Positions 10,001 through 17,500 of a DNA stretch of 17,500 nt are shown piece after piece. Position 1 is the stretch's first letter. Every line of letters begins with the position of its first letter. This DNA comes from Chrysomallon squamiferum (taxonomy: Eukaryota; Mollusca; Gastropoda; Neomphalida; Peltospiridae). The stretch spans positions 1,270,573 through 1,288,072 of the forward strand of contig CM022669.1 in the NCBI GenBank assembly GCA_012295275.1, written 5' to 3'. A model generated the notes under the pieces. The model was given only the letters and a program-made list of their open reading frames with translations. It searched no databases and was not told the DNA's origin. The position numbers were made by a program, and so were the translations under genes.

Positions 10001-13000
10001 TTAATCTGGTAACACTAATGTTTCACTGTACTAATGTTTCAGGTATTGTTTTTAGTAATCATAGTAGTGGTACTGGTATTACTAGTAATGCTAGTAGTGG
10101 TACAGGTATTATATTTAGTAATGCTAGTAGTGTTACTGATATTGCTAGTACTAATGCTAGTGGTGATGCATGTATTATGTTTAGTAATGCTAGTACTGGT
10201 ACAGGTTTTATTATTAATTCCAATTTGGTAATGCTAGTAGTGTAAGGTATTATTAGTAGAAATGCCAGTATTAATACTGGTATTATTTTTAGTAATGCTA
10301 GTAGTGATGCAGATTTTATTTGTAGTAATGCTAGTTATTGTAAGATATTAGTGGTAATGTTAGTAGTGGTACTGATATTGTTAGTATAGCACTAGTAGTG
10401 ATGCAGGTTTTATTTGTAGTAATGCTAGTTATTGTAAGATATTAGTGGTAATGTTAGCAGTGGTACTGATATTGTTAGTATAGCACTAGTAGTGATGCAG
10501 GTTTTATTTGTAGTAATGCTAGTTATTGTAAGATATTAGTGGTAATGTTAGCAGTGGTACTGATATTGTTAGTATAATACTAGTAGTGGTGCGGGTATTT
10601 TTTATTAGTTATGCTAGTAGTGGTACTGATAATATTTTTAGTAATGCTAGTAATGGTACTGGTATTAGTTTTGGTAATGTTGTATTGATACTGATAGTAT
10701 AGTAGCAATGCCAGTAGTTGTACTGGTACTTTTATTAGTAATGCTAGTTGTGTTGCATTTACTGATATTTTTAGTAATGCTAGTAGTTGTACTGGTATTA
10801 TTTTTGATAAAGCTAGTAGTTGTACTGGTATTAATGTTAGTAATAGTACAGGTATTAATACTAACAATACATGACCCACTTCTAACATTAGCAAAAATAA
10901 TACCTCCACCACTAGTAGCATTACTAAAAAGTAACTTTTAATAATGTAGTAGTGGTACTGGTATTATATTTAGTAATGCTAGTAATGGTACAGGTATTAT
11001 TTGGATTACTACTAGTAGTGTTATTGGTATTATTATTAGTAAAGCTAGTAGTGGTACCAGTATTCTTTTTATTAATGCTATAGTTGTACTGCTATTATTA
11101 GTAATGCCAGTAGTGGTACTGGTATTATTTTTAGTAATTCTAATATTGGTATTATTAATAGTAATGCTAGTATGGTACTTGTGTTGTTAGTGGAAATCCT
11201 GGTAGTGGTACTGATATTGTTAGTATATGTCCTGACCCTCCTGCTGTGGATTGTCATATGTTAGTCAGTACACAAAACCATTCTGAGTGTGACATCAAGT
11301 GGAAAGGCTGAAAATTAGGTGTTTCTGAAATCTGAAATCATTTACAAATGAATCATGAATATGCTAACAGGTCAGAATCTCATATCTACATTTAAATACA
11401 TCTCTAAGGTTTAATATTTGGTTTTTTGTTTTCATTCTATTTGATTGTAAATTGAACAAACTTATAGTCCAACCTGATAATACTCGTGTGATATATATTT
11501 CATTTATTTTATAATTATTATTTATGATTCTCTTTCTTTCTGTTTTACTGTTTTAATTACTAGTTTTGTTACTAAAGTGTTAATAATTTTGTTATTTTTA
11601 CATGTAATTTTTAGCGGCTTTGCTCAAATGGGAGTTCCATCTCTCTGCTATCAGTGCAGTGAGACATGTCTGCCTGTGAAAATACTTCCACCCACCAAAC
11701 GTGCCAGGCCTCGGTCGAATCACATGCACAGCTGCTTCGCCTCAAACTGCTTCAATCGCAGAACACACGGAATCGGAAGGTCAGGTAAGTAAAGTATTTT
11801 AAATCTGACAAATGTAAGGGTTGTCTCTCACAAGTTTACACTTCTTGGTCAATATGGAAACACTAATCTTTCACTCTATACTACATGATTAATATGTTAA
11901 CACTAATGTTTCACTATACACTACATGTTTAATCTGGTAACACTAATCTCTCACTGTACACTACATGTTTAATCTATAACACTAATCTCTCACTGTACAC
12001 TACATGTTTAATCTATAACACTAATCTCTCACTGTATACTACATATTTAATCTATAACACTAATATCTCACTGTACACTACATGTTTAATCTGTAACACT
12101 AATCTCTCACTGTACACTACATGTGTAATCTATAACACTAATCTCTTACTGTATACTACATGGTTAATCTGGTAACACTAATCTCTCACTGTACATTACA
12201 TGGTTAATCTATAACACTAATCTCACTGTACACTATATGTTTAATCTATAACACTAATCTCTCACTGTATACTACATGGTTAATCTGGTAACACTAATCT
12301 CTCACTGTACACTACATGTTTAATCTATAACACTAATCTGTTACTGTATACTACATGGTTAATCTTGTAACACTAATCTCTCACTGTACACTACATGGTT
12401 AATCTTGTAACACTAATCTCTCACTGTACACTACATGTTTAATCTATAACACTAATCTGTTACTGTATACTACATGGTTAATCTTGTAACACTAATCTCT
12501 CACTGTATACTAATGGTTAATCTATAACACTAATCTCTCACTGTACACTACATGTTTAATCTATAACACTAATCTGTTACTGTATACTACATGGTTAATC
12601 TTGTAACACTAATCTCTCACTGTATACTAATGGTTAATCTATAACACTAATCTCTCACTGTACACTACATGTTTAATCTATAACACTAATCTGTTACTGT
12701 ATACTACATGGTTAATCTTGTAACACTAATCTCTTACTGTATACTACATGGTTAATCTATAACACTAATCTCTCACTGTATACTACATGGTTAATCTTGT
12801 AACACTAATCTCTCACTGTACACTATATAGTTAATCTATAACACTAATCTCTTACTGTATACTACATGGTTAATCTATAACACTAATCTCTCACTGTATA
12901 CTACATGGTTAATCTATAACACTAATCTCTCACTGTACATTACATGGTTAATCTATAACAGTAATCTCTCACTGTACACTACATGTTTAATCTATAACAC

Positions 13001-14299
13001 TAATCTCTCACTGTACATTACATGGTTAATCTATAACAGTAATCTCTCACTGTACACTACATGTTTAATCTATAACACTAATCTCTCACTGTACATTACA
13101 TGGTTAATCTATAACAGTAATCTCTCACTGTACACTACATGTTTAATCTATAACACTAATCTCTCACTGTACACTACATGGTTAATCTATAACACTAATC
13201 TCTCACTGTACACTACATGTTTAATCTATAACACTAATCTCTCACTGTACACTACATGTTTAATCTGGTAACACTAATCTCTCACTGTACACTACATAGT
13301 TAATCTATGACACTAATCTCTCACTGTACACTACATGTTTAATCTTGTAACAGTAATCTCTCACTGTACACTACATGTTTAATCTATAACACTAATCTGT
13401 TACTGTATACTACATGGTTAATCTTGTAACACTAATCTCTCACTGTATACTACATGGTTAATCTTGTAACACTGATCTCTCACTATACACTACATAGTTA
13501 ATCTGGTAACACTAATCTCTCACTGTACACTACATGTTTAATCTTGTAACACTAATCTCTCACTGTACACTATATAGTTAATCTATAACACTAATCTCTC
13601 ACTGTACACTACATATTTAATCTATAACACTAATCTCTCACTGTACACTATATAGTTAATCTTGTAACACTGATCTCTCAGTGTACACTACATGTTTAAT
13701 CTATAACACTAATCTCTCAGTGTACACTACATGGTTAATCTATAACACTAATCTCTCAGTGTACACTACATGGTTAATCTATAACACTAATCTCTCACTG
13801 TACACTACATGTTTAATCTATAACACTAATCTCTTACTGTACACTACATGGTTAATCTATAACACTAATCTCTTACTGTACACTACATGGTTAATCTATA
13901 ACACTAATCTCTCACTGTACACTACATATTTAATCTATAACACTAATCTCTCACTGTACACTACATATTTAATCTATAACACTAATCTCTCACTGCACTG
14001 TAAGTGGGTAAGTTCAATGTGTTTCAGCATACACACTGCATGGTGAACTGCGATGCTGTCATCCACGTTCTATAAGTAACAGTGGGAAGAGGGTTTTGTT
14101 TCCAAGTCAACAGCATCACAGCACTGGGTCTACCGTAGCAACATTCCTCACTCAGGACGATCTCATCTCTGAGACTGGAAGCTTTGTCAGCACTCTCCCT
14201 GATATAAACGAAGAAGATGGTGATGCCAATGCTACTGATGATGGTGGTGATGGTGATGATGATGATGATAATGGTAGTGATGATGATGATGATGAGTAG
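1005..14299 (+). CDS. SHFL: SHFL (shiftless/C19orf66/RyDEN) homologue, five visible exons, 5' end missing
   Basis: Joined coding segments are 1005-1048, 1679-1801, 8469-8569, 11615-11784 and 14028-14299. They give 235 residues plus one split codon at the front, numbered here from the first full codon. All four internal introns start GT and end AG, and the phases agree across every junction. I recognise the SHFL family by collinear blocks: [19 protein letters not shown] (37-55), a CxxC knuckle CHRC (59-62), WGWAEFYC (75-82), GFAQMG (90-95), KILPP (111-115), HMHSC (125-129), GSTVAT (179-184) and an acidic tail (209-235). Vertebrate SHFL is about 290 residues, so the N-terminus is missing. In vertebrates it is an interferon-stimulated cytoplasmic RNA-binding protein that blocks -1 ribosomal frameshifting with release factors and restricts RNA viruses; whether an invertebrate homologue does this is unknown. 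Homology is from memory of the family; gene structure is read from the sequence. Confidence 0.88.
1056..1655 (+). repeat. CA / CATA compound microsatellite filling the intron
   Basis: Six hundred bases of ACAC and ACAT units, with short non-repeat islands near 1445-1475 and 1580-1625. It begins seven bases after the donor at 1049. Long frames on both strands here encode only His/Thr/Tyr/Ile (plus strand) or Cys/Val/Met/Tyr (minus strand) and are repeat artefacts. Confidence 0.93.
1679..1801 (+). CDS. SHFL: SHFL homologue, exon with first half of zinc ribbon
   Basis: The acceptor is a pyrimidine-rich TTTCTTTCTTTAG ending at 1678 and the donor is GAA|GTAAGT at 1802. The exon has 41 codons in phase 0 at both ends. 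It starts [10 protein letters not shown], a probable helix, and finishes [19 protein letters not shown]. Residues C39 and C42 form the first CxxC knuckle of the zinc ribbon, and the paired tryptophans W46-W47 followed by the basic RK..PSRKE are a hallmark I associate with SHFL. The frame has no ATG of its own and is interrupted by stops outside the splice sites, as expected of an internal exon. The cysteines pair functionally with those of the next exon, 6.7 kb away. Confidence 0.9.
1961..7845. repeat. 25-bp minisatellite array, about 235 copies, inside SHFL intron
   Basis: A clean unit is 2541-2565: GTGTACTGTATGAG followed by AGTATACACAG. Units come in 23-, 25- and 27-bp lengths; common variants replace GAGAG with GACACAG, GAGACAG or GAGTG, and the base after CACAG is mostly T or G. 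The unit carries a small dyad TGTAT...ATACA around the variable centre. Copies near 7600-7845 are degenerate (TTGTACAGTATGCGAG type), as expected of an array edge. The array fills about 88% of the intron 1802-8468. The short flank 1802-1960 is ordinary intron sequence. The reverse complement has no stop in any frame, hence the very long minus-strand open frames. Confidence 0.97.
4190..5060. repeat. About 0.5-kb segment duplicated within the 25-bp array
   Basis: A series of private variants occurs twice in the same order. These are two ACTGTCTGAG units, ACTGGATGAG (4262 and 4814), a TATATACAGCTG unit, TTGTAATGTATG, an ACTCT unit, a GAAACAG unit and TATACTTTATG (4511 and 5013). The offset shrinks from 552 to 502 bases along the pair, which fits later loss or gain of single 25-bp units. 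Confidence 0.75.
8010..8440. repeat. 56-bp tandem repeat, about 7.6 copies
   Basis: The start of TTGTTTTAAATCTG recurs at 8065, 8121 and then every 56 bases. Each unit contains AAATCTGTTTTAGTGTGTG and CACACTGTCCTACA. The two last full copies share a TATATTTTCAC variant. The array ends about 30 bases before the acceptor of the exon at 8469. Between it and the 25-bp array (7850-8010) is ordinary AT-rich intron sequence. Confidence 0.95.
8469..8569 (+). CDS. SHFL: SHFL homologue, exon with second half of zinc ribbon
   Basis: The acceptor is GACTTTTCAG ending at 8468 and the donor is TTTAA|GTAAGT at 8570. The exon starts in phase 0 and ends with two bases of a split codon. It reads [18 protein letters not shown] then [14 protein letters not shown], with C59 and C62 as a CxxC knuckle and C82 and C84 as a CxC pair. 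WG.AEF and the spacing to GFAQM are the best-conserved part of the family. Vertebrate proteins, as I remember them, carry CxxC where this one has CxC. The basic K58-K65 stretch lies where a nuclear localisation signal has been described in human SHFL. The exon is GC-richer than the surrounding intron. Confidence 0.92.
8887..10030. repeat. 40-bp minisatellite, block 1 (about 29 copies)
   Basis: A clean unit is 9961-10000, starting TTAATCTGGTAACACTAATG and ending CACTACATAG. The first two copies (8887-8966) are a distinct GGTAGCATGACTC variant, followed by CTCATAACAC and CTTGTAACAC variants of 38-40 bp. It fills the middle of the intron 8570-11614. The preceding stretch 8580-8886 is non-repetitive intron sequence without a recognised feature. 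Confidence 0.95.
10300..10590. repeat. 94-bp higher-order repeat, about three copies
   Basis: AGTTATTGTAAGATATTAG recurs at 10333, 10427 and 10521, exactly 94 bases apart, with nearly identical sequence between. It is a recent local triplication inside the degenerate triplet-derived array. Confidence 0.85.
10852..10940. repeat. Inverted segment inside the triplet-derived array
   Basis: From about 10857 to 10934 the repeat is in reverse complement: CCACTAGTAGCATTACTAAA replaces the usual TTTAGTAATGCTAGTAGTGG orientation. Both ends are palindromic: GTATTAATAC at 10852-10861, and AAAAGT-A-ACTTTT at 10928-10940. The normal orientation resumes after 10940. Confidence 0.75.
11615..11784 (+). CDS. 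SHFL: SHFL homologue, AQMG/ILPP exon
   Basis: The acceptor is TAATTTTTAG ending at 11614 and the donor is TCAG|GTAAGT at 11785, a perfect consensus. The first base completes an AAC codon with the previous exon, and the exon ends one base into a codon. It encodes GFAQMG, then CYQC (C100, C103) and C107, KILPP (111-115), a basic run KRARPR (117-122), then HMHSC (125-129), C134 and FNRR. The two clusters C100/C103 and H125/H127/C129/C134 could bind a second zinc; that is an inference from spacing. The same order of blocks (AQMG, CxxC, ILPP, H.HSC, C.NRR) occurs in vertebrate SHFL. The ATG at 11577 upstream lies in the intron and is not the start. Confidence 0.92.
11847..13995. repeat. 39/40-bp minisatellite, block 2 (about 55 copies), same family as block 1
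   Basis: Most units are 39 bp, with TTTAATCTATAACACTAATC and TCTCACTGTACACTACATG; 40-bp CTGGTAACAC and CTTGTAACAC variants are mixed in. Trimer (117 bp) and dimer (78 bp) higher-order repeats are present. It has the same orientation and sequence family as 8887-10030, but lies in the following intron (11785-14027), so the two blocks flank the 170-bp exon. The plus-strand frame 13681-14046 (period 13 residues) is repeat-derived and not in the frame of the next exon. Confidence 0.96.
14028..14299 (+). CDS. SHFL: SHFL homologue, terminal coding exon with Asp-rich tail
   Basis: The acceptor is TGTGTTTCAG ending at 14027. The first two bases complete a GCA codon with the previous exon. The exon reads ELRCCHPRS, then [18 protein letters not shown] and LTQDDL, which match in order the C.HP.S, VL.PS..H.S.GSTVAT.L.Q..L blocks of vertebrate SHFL. 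The last 27 codons (14216-14296) hold 15 aspartates and end at TAG 14297-14299. Vertebrate SHFL also ends in an acidic run, but glutamate-rich. The leucine-rich nuclear export signal reported near this position in human SHFL is not evident here. An ATG at 14096 opens the same frame, but the conserved residues upstream of it show translation enters through the splice junction. Confidence 0.92.
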
Positions 14300-14767
14300 C
14301 TTGGAACTAATAGAAAGAAAATATTAACATTTTATAATCTGATTTAATTTATTTAATTATTTTATATATCAATTTGACTGTAGTGTAATTAACAATTACT
14401 GAAGATTTCATTTTGACTTGATGTAGTTATAACTGTTGTAGTTAGTGCCTTATTTTAATTAATATTTAATTTATCTGCAGTCTACCCAATTATTTATGAG
14501 TTTGGTGTATAATATTTTTCTCACTTAACATTCAGTTTGTTTATTAAATCTTCAGTTATTCATTCTTCAGTTCTACAATTCGACATTCCACTTTGATATG
14601 TTTCTTCTATTCAGTGAATTTAATATCTGTGTTTTAATCCTACATTTTTAATCTGTTATTAAGTATGTTATGTGTTATTTGCTATAATTTTTTTAATAAT
14701 TGTATTTTCTACCACTAAGTCTGTTGTCACAAAATGTCATAATGCTCACCCTTGTTATAATCCACTA

Positions 14768-14799
14768 AATAAAAATATGTTCAGATATTCATGAATAAA
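14768..14799 (+). terminator. Candidate polyadenylation signals of the SHFL homologue
   Basis: AATAAA occurs at 14768-14773 and again at 14794-14799, about 470-500 bases after the stop codon, a plausible 3' UTR length. Further AATAAA hexamers at 15288 and 15875 could serve longer transcripts. The 3' UTR itself is AT-rich with no repeat. No cleavage site can be fixed from sequence alone. Confidence 0.5.
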
Positions 14800-15975
14800 C
14801 ATGAGTTAAGAGTTTCATACGTATATTCAACAGAAAATACGATTGACTGAATTATAAAACAATGACCAGTGATTTGTTCTGTAATATCCAGTCAGCAGCA
14901 TCATAATTATTGACTATCTCTCCTGTTTTGAATTGTATACCAATTTGAAAATGGTCCAAGACATTCTGGTAATCCTAAAGAATCATCTCAACACAAAGTT
15001 TCAAGTATCTCAGTTAAGTCTCTCGGAGCATACAGAATATTTTATGTATTTATTTACTCAGTTATCATTTCAATTTCATTTACTGAGCATTTGATAGAAA
15101 TCATGTTTTAAAATCTATTTTGCAGAAGAAAAAAAGCAGTTTTTCTGGATGGTAAAAACTGATTTTATATACATGTGTATGTATATTTACAGGGTTTCCA
15201 GTTTGTGTCACAGTCTTGTTTGTTTTCATTGCTTCATCATAATCATAACTGATTCTTTGTGATGTTGCGCGAAATGAGAAAAAATTAAATAAAAATTAAA
15301 TTAAAAAACGAAATCATAAATTAACAACCATCTACAAAAGAAAGAAAACAAATCCAATCACAACAGAAAACACATCTGCAAGGCAGCTTTTTAATTAAAT
15401 GTCATTTTGAATTTTATACTTTTCTCACATCTGAAAATAGCAGCTTGCTTCATTGTTTGAAATAACTAAAGAGTTTGTTGAACACATTGTCTCTAATCTG
15501 TAAAACTGTGTTCAGTGATTTCATTTCATACAGTAATCACATATCCAGCTCTTTTTCAGACATCCACACACAAAACATGCATGCATACATACACACATAT
15601 ATATACTCACATATGAACACACACACATATGCACACAAAGATGTACCTTGAATGAGAAAATGCACTTAAAATCCATAAACTCTTATTCCTATTTTTATAT
15701 ATATATTTTGCATTTCAAGATAAATTATACCTAATATACACTTAGTTATTACTATTAAAAAGTAAATGTTTTAAGTTATTGCGTTTTTCTATAATTTATT
15801 TTTTTATATAAGCACAAATGCTCATGATTTTAACATGTTTCTGTTAATTTTAAAATTTACACTGCATTTTAGAAAATAAATATAGAAATCATTTATTTTG
15901 TTGTTTTTATTATTTTATTTTATTTCGTATTAATTTTCTTGCAATCTCTTATACTGTCTGTGTCTCTTACTGTCG

Positions 15976-15976
<1 letters not shown>
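14800..15976. other. AT-rich region without a recognised gene
   Basis: No coding, RNA gene or clear mobile element is seen. A short CA/CATA/ATAT microsatellite lies at about 15565-15640, and an A-rich stretch (AAATTAAATAAAAATTAAAT) at about 15284-15303. Part of it may belong to a longer 3' UTR. Confidence 0.6.

Positions 15977-15978
<2 letters not shown>

Positions 15979-16058
<80 letters not shown>
15979..16058 (+). repeat. (AG)40 microsatellite
   Basis: An uninterrupted run of 40 AG dinucleotides, preceded by TGTCGGAC. It is the mirror partner of the (TC) tract at 16413-16488. The Ser/Leu frame on the minus strand is an artefact of the repeat. Confidence 0.98.
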
Positions 16059-16063
<5 letters not shown>

Positions 16064-16410
16064 GTATGAATTATAATGATCTAGATATGCATTAATTATC
16101 TCATGAACGGTAACTTGCATGATTTTGTGCTTACGACTCTATGTGGATTACCTCCCTTGGTTCGTTTCTCTCATTTTAGTTTTATAAACATTAAATAACA
16201 ACAACAAGATTTATTTATTTATTTAAAACCATAGTGATAATAGTGTTGTGGAGCGTTGCTATTTAGATGTTTGAAGTTAACGTTAAACTGACTGGAAAAA
16301 CTGTGTGTAAATGTATTTAAATATAAAATATTTGTTTTTTCTCCAAGAAAAACACAGATTTCGTCACTTTACACACCACATAGGTCGCTTGCATATTGAG
16401 TGTGAATGTG

Positions 16411-16412
<2 letters not shown>

Positions 16413-16488
<76 letters not shown>
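16413..16488 (+). repeat. (TC)38 microsatellite
   Basis: An uninterrupted run of 38 TC dinucleotides, followed by ATACCGACA. It can pair along its whole length with the AG tract 354 bases upstream. The Ser/Leu frame across it is an artefact. Confidence 0.98.
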
Positions 16489-16491
<3 letters not shown>

Positions 16492-17200
16492 CCGACACAT
16501 TTTTATATATATGCTATCTTAAAATATGTATCATTCTTAATTTAAAAATATATATTTGCTAACATAAAACAAATATGTTTTTTTTTCTGGTAAGCGGTAT
16601 TCAGAATGTCCTGTATTTCAAAGAGTCATACAATCATATTTTTAAAATAGATAATTTCATGTTCAGATTTTTATCAGCTTCATTACCTTGGACGACAGAA
16701 ATATTAAACGTGCACACACTGTAATGTAACGTGAGATAAAATAACAGTGATTTTCTGACATTTAAAACTGATTGGCTATCAGAATGGCACGCGTGCATTG
16801 TGCTTTGTTTTCTTCGTCAGCTTTGAATATTCAGAATGGCTTCAAAAACACTCAGTCAGGATATAGTTTTGTTCTGTTTTGATGCTAGTTTCATTTCCGA
16901 GACACTATACACATATAAAATATTGTGTTATGACTATTCATATATTTTACTCTTGCACAGAAAAAAATATACTCTATACAGAAAAAGAAAAAAAAAAAAA
17001 GAATTATTTGTATTGCTTTTCAATTTTATTTCTTTTTAACTTTTATTTACATTTTTATATTTCAATTATTATTTCCTTCTTATTACTGGATCATAGGTCG
17101 GTGTATATGATTATGAATGTTCTAACAGGTTATCATTTTCCATTAATATAGTAAAGACCACATTATGTTTAATAAATAAATAGTCCTTCTTTAAAACAAA
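16489..17200. other. AT-rich region without a recognised gene
   Basis: Contains an A-rich run (16981-17000) and T-rich sequence to about 17080. Short frames beginning at 16836 and 16879 encode Lys/Phe/Tyr-rich peptides typical of AT-rich noncoding DNA. An inverted CCAAT-like GATTGGCT lies at 16769 but I cannot tie it to a gene. Confidence 0.55.
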
Positions 17201-17490
17201 ATACGCACTAGTGACTACGACAAGAAAACATGAAAGTTCCTCGTCATTCTCCCGTCCTCGTGACCCATCCTGCACTACGTCTTGCTTCTAGCAATGAACC
17301 CAGCAGAAACGTACAAATTACGTTAGAGAATCGACCACGTCGGAAACCCAGTCGCTGCTGTTGTGAGCAAAAGTCGGCGAAAATAATTAAGCGTCATTTT
17401 AATCTTTTTCGATGAACGAAAATCAATGGAAAATCGAAAGAGCAGACGACTAGCACTGGCGTGCTACCAGACCGCGACACAGTTTAAACA
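17200..17490. other. CpG-rich segment at the window end
   Basis: I count about 22 CpG dinucleotides between 17200 and 17485, far denser than in the preceding AT-rich 700 bases. A 61-residue plus-strand frame (17230-17415) has no recognisable domain. It may be an unmethylated promoter or first exon of a neighbouring gene, or the end of a mobile element; the window stops before this can be decided. Confidence 0.4.
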
Positions 17491-17500
17491 AATACACACT

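Larger units (their letters stand above)
10033..11230. repeat. Degenerate 30-36 bp, triplet-derived array
   Basis: Units of mostly 33 bp contain AGTAATGCTAGTAGTGGTAC followed by a GGTATTATTTTT-like spacer. They look built from GTA/ATT triplets and are far less uniform than the neighbouring arrays. A 94-bp higher-order unit repeats about three times between 10300 and 10590. A segment at 10857-10934 runs in the opposite orientation. Short frames on both strands (repeating SNASSGTG-like peptides) are repeat-derived. From 11231 to 11614 the intron is non-repetitive AT-rich sequence. Confidence 0.85.

Noticed and set aside
10018-10941. Short frames on both strands with SNASSGTG- or LLVVEVL-like repeats
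   Set aside because: They come from the triplet-derived array; the plus/minus mixture is explained by the small inverted segment.
1961-13995. CRISPR array interpretation of the regular repeats
   Set aside because: The units are contiguous tandem repeats without unique spacers, lie in introns of an animal-type gene, and have no cas genes nearby.
13996-14027. Two GTAAGT-like donor motifs just upstream of the last acceptor
   Set aside because: There is no coding exon ending at them; they most likely arose by chance at the repeat edge.
13681-14046. A 121-residue frame of 13-residue repeats running into the last exon
   Set aside because: It is a translation of the 39-bp minisatellite (39 is a multiple of three) and enters the exon in the wrong frame, ending at a stop there.
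16784-16890. ATG-led short frames near an inverted CCAAT-like box as a new gene start
   Set aside because: The frames stop quickly or become Lys/Phe-rich AT sequence, with no donor site and no recognisable peptide.

Overview
The window looks like nuclear DNA from an invertebrate animal. Genes are split by introns with canonical GT..AG borders, the DNA is AT-rich, and long stretches are micro- and minisatellite. The CA/CATA, ATT and long AG/TC microsatellites, and a spliced gene resembling vertebrate SHFL (shiftless), fit a lophotrochozoan, most likely a mollusc. The organism is an inference; no rRNA or mitochondrial marker is present.

One gene is recognised with confidence: the 3' part of a plus-strand homologue of SHFL (also known as C19orf66 or RyDEN), the antiviral inhibitor of programmed ribosomal frameshifting. 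Five coding exons are visible at 1005-1048, 1679-1801, 8469-8569, 11615-11784 and 14028-14299. Their intron phases chain without conflict (1-0-0-2-1), giving 235 residues ending at TAG 14297-14299. They carry the zinc-ribbon cysteines, the AQMG and ILPP blocks, the HMHSC block, the GSTVAT block and an acidic tail. The start codon and N-terminal exon(s) are not found and probably lie upstream of the window. Likely poly(A) signals are at 14768 and 14794.

The introns hold the second story. The 6.7-kb intron that splits the zinc ribbon is almost entirely a 25-bp minisatellite (about 1961-7845, roughly 235 copies), followed by a 56-bp tandem repeat (8010-8440). The next intron carries a 40-bp minisatellite (8887-10030) and a triplet-derived array (10033-11230), which contains a small inverted segment. 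The last intron carries the same 39/40-bp family again (11847-13995), with higher-order dimers and trimers. The first visible exon, only 44 bp, sits between an ATT tract and a CA/CATA tract. All long minus-strand reading frames between 1920 and 7850 come from the 25-bp repeat, whose reverse complement has no stop in any frame; I do not treat them as genes.

Downstream of the gene (14800-17200) is AT-rich DNA without a recognisable gene. It contains an (AG)40 tract and an inverted (TC)38 tract about 350 bp apart. The last 290 bases are clearly CpG-rich compared with the flanking DNA and may be the edge of a neighbouring regulatory region or a mobile element.
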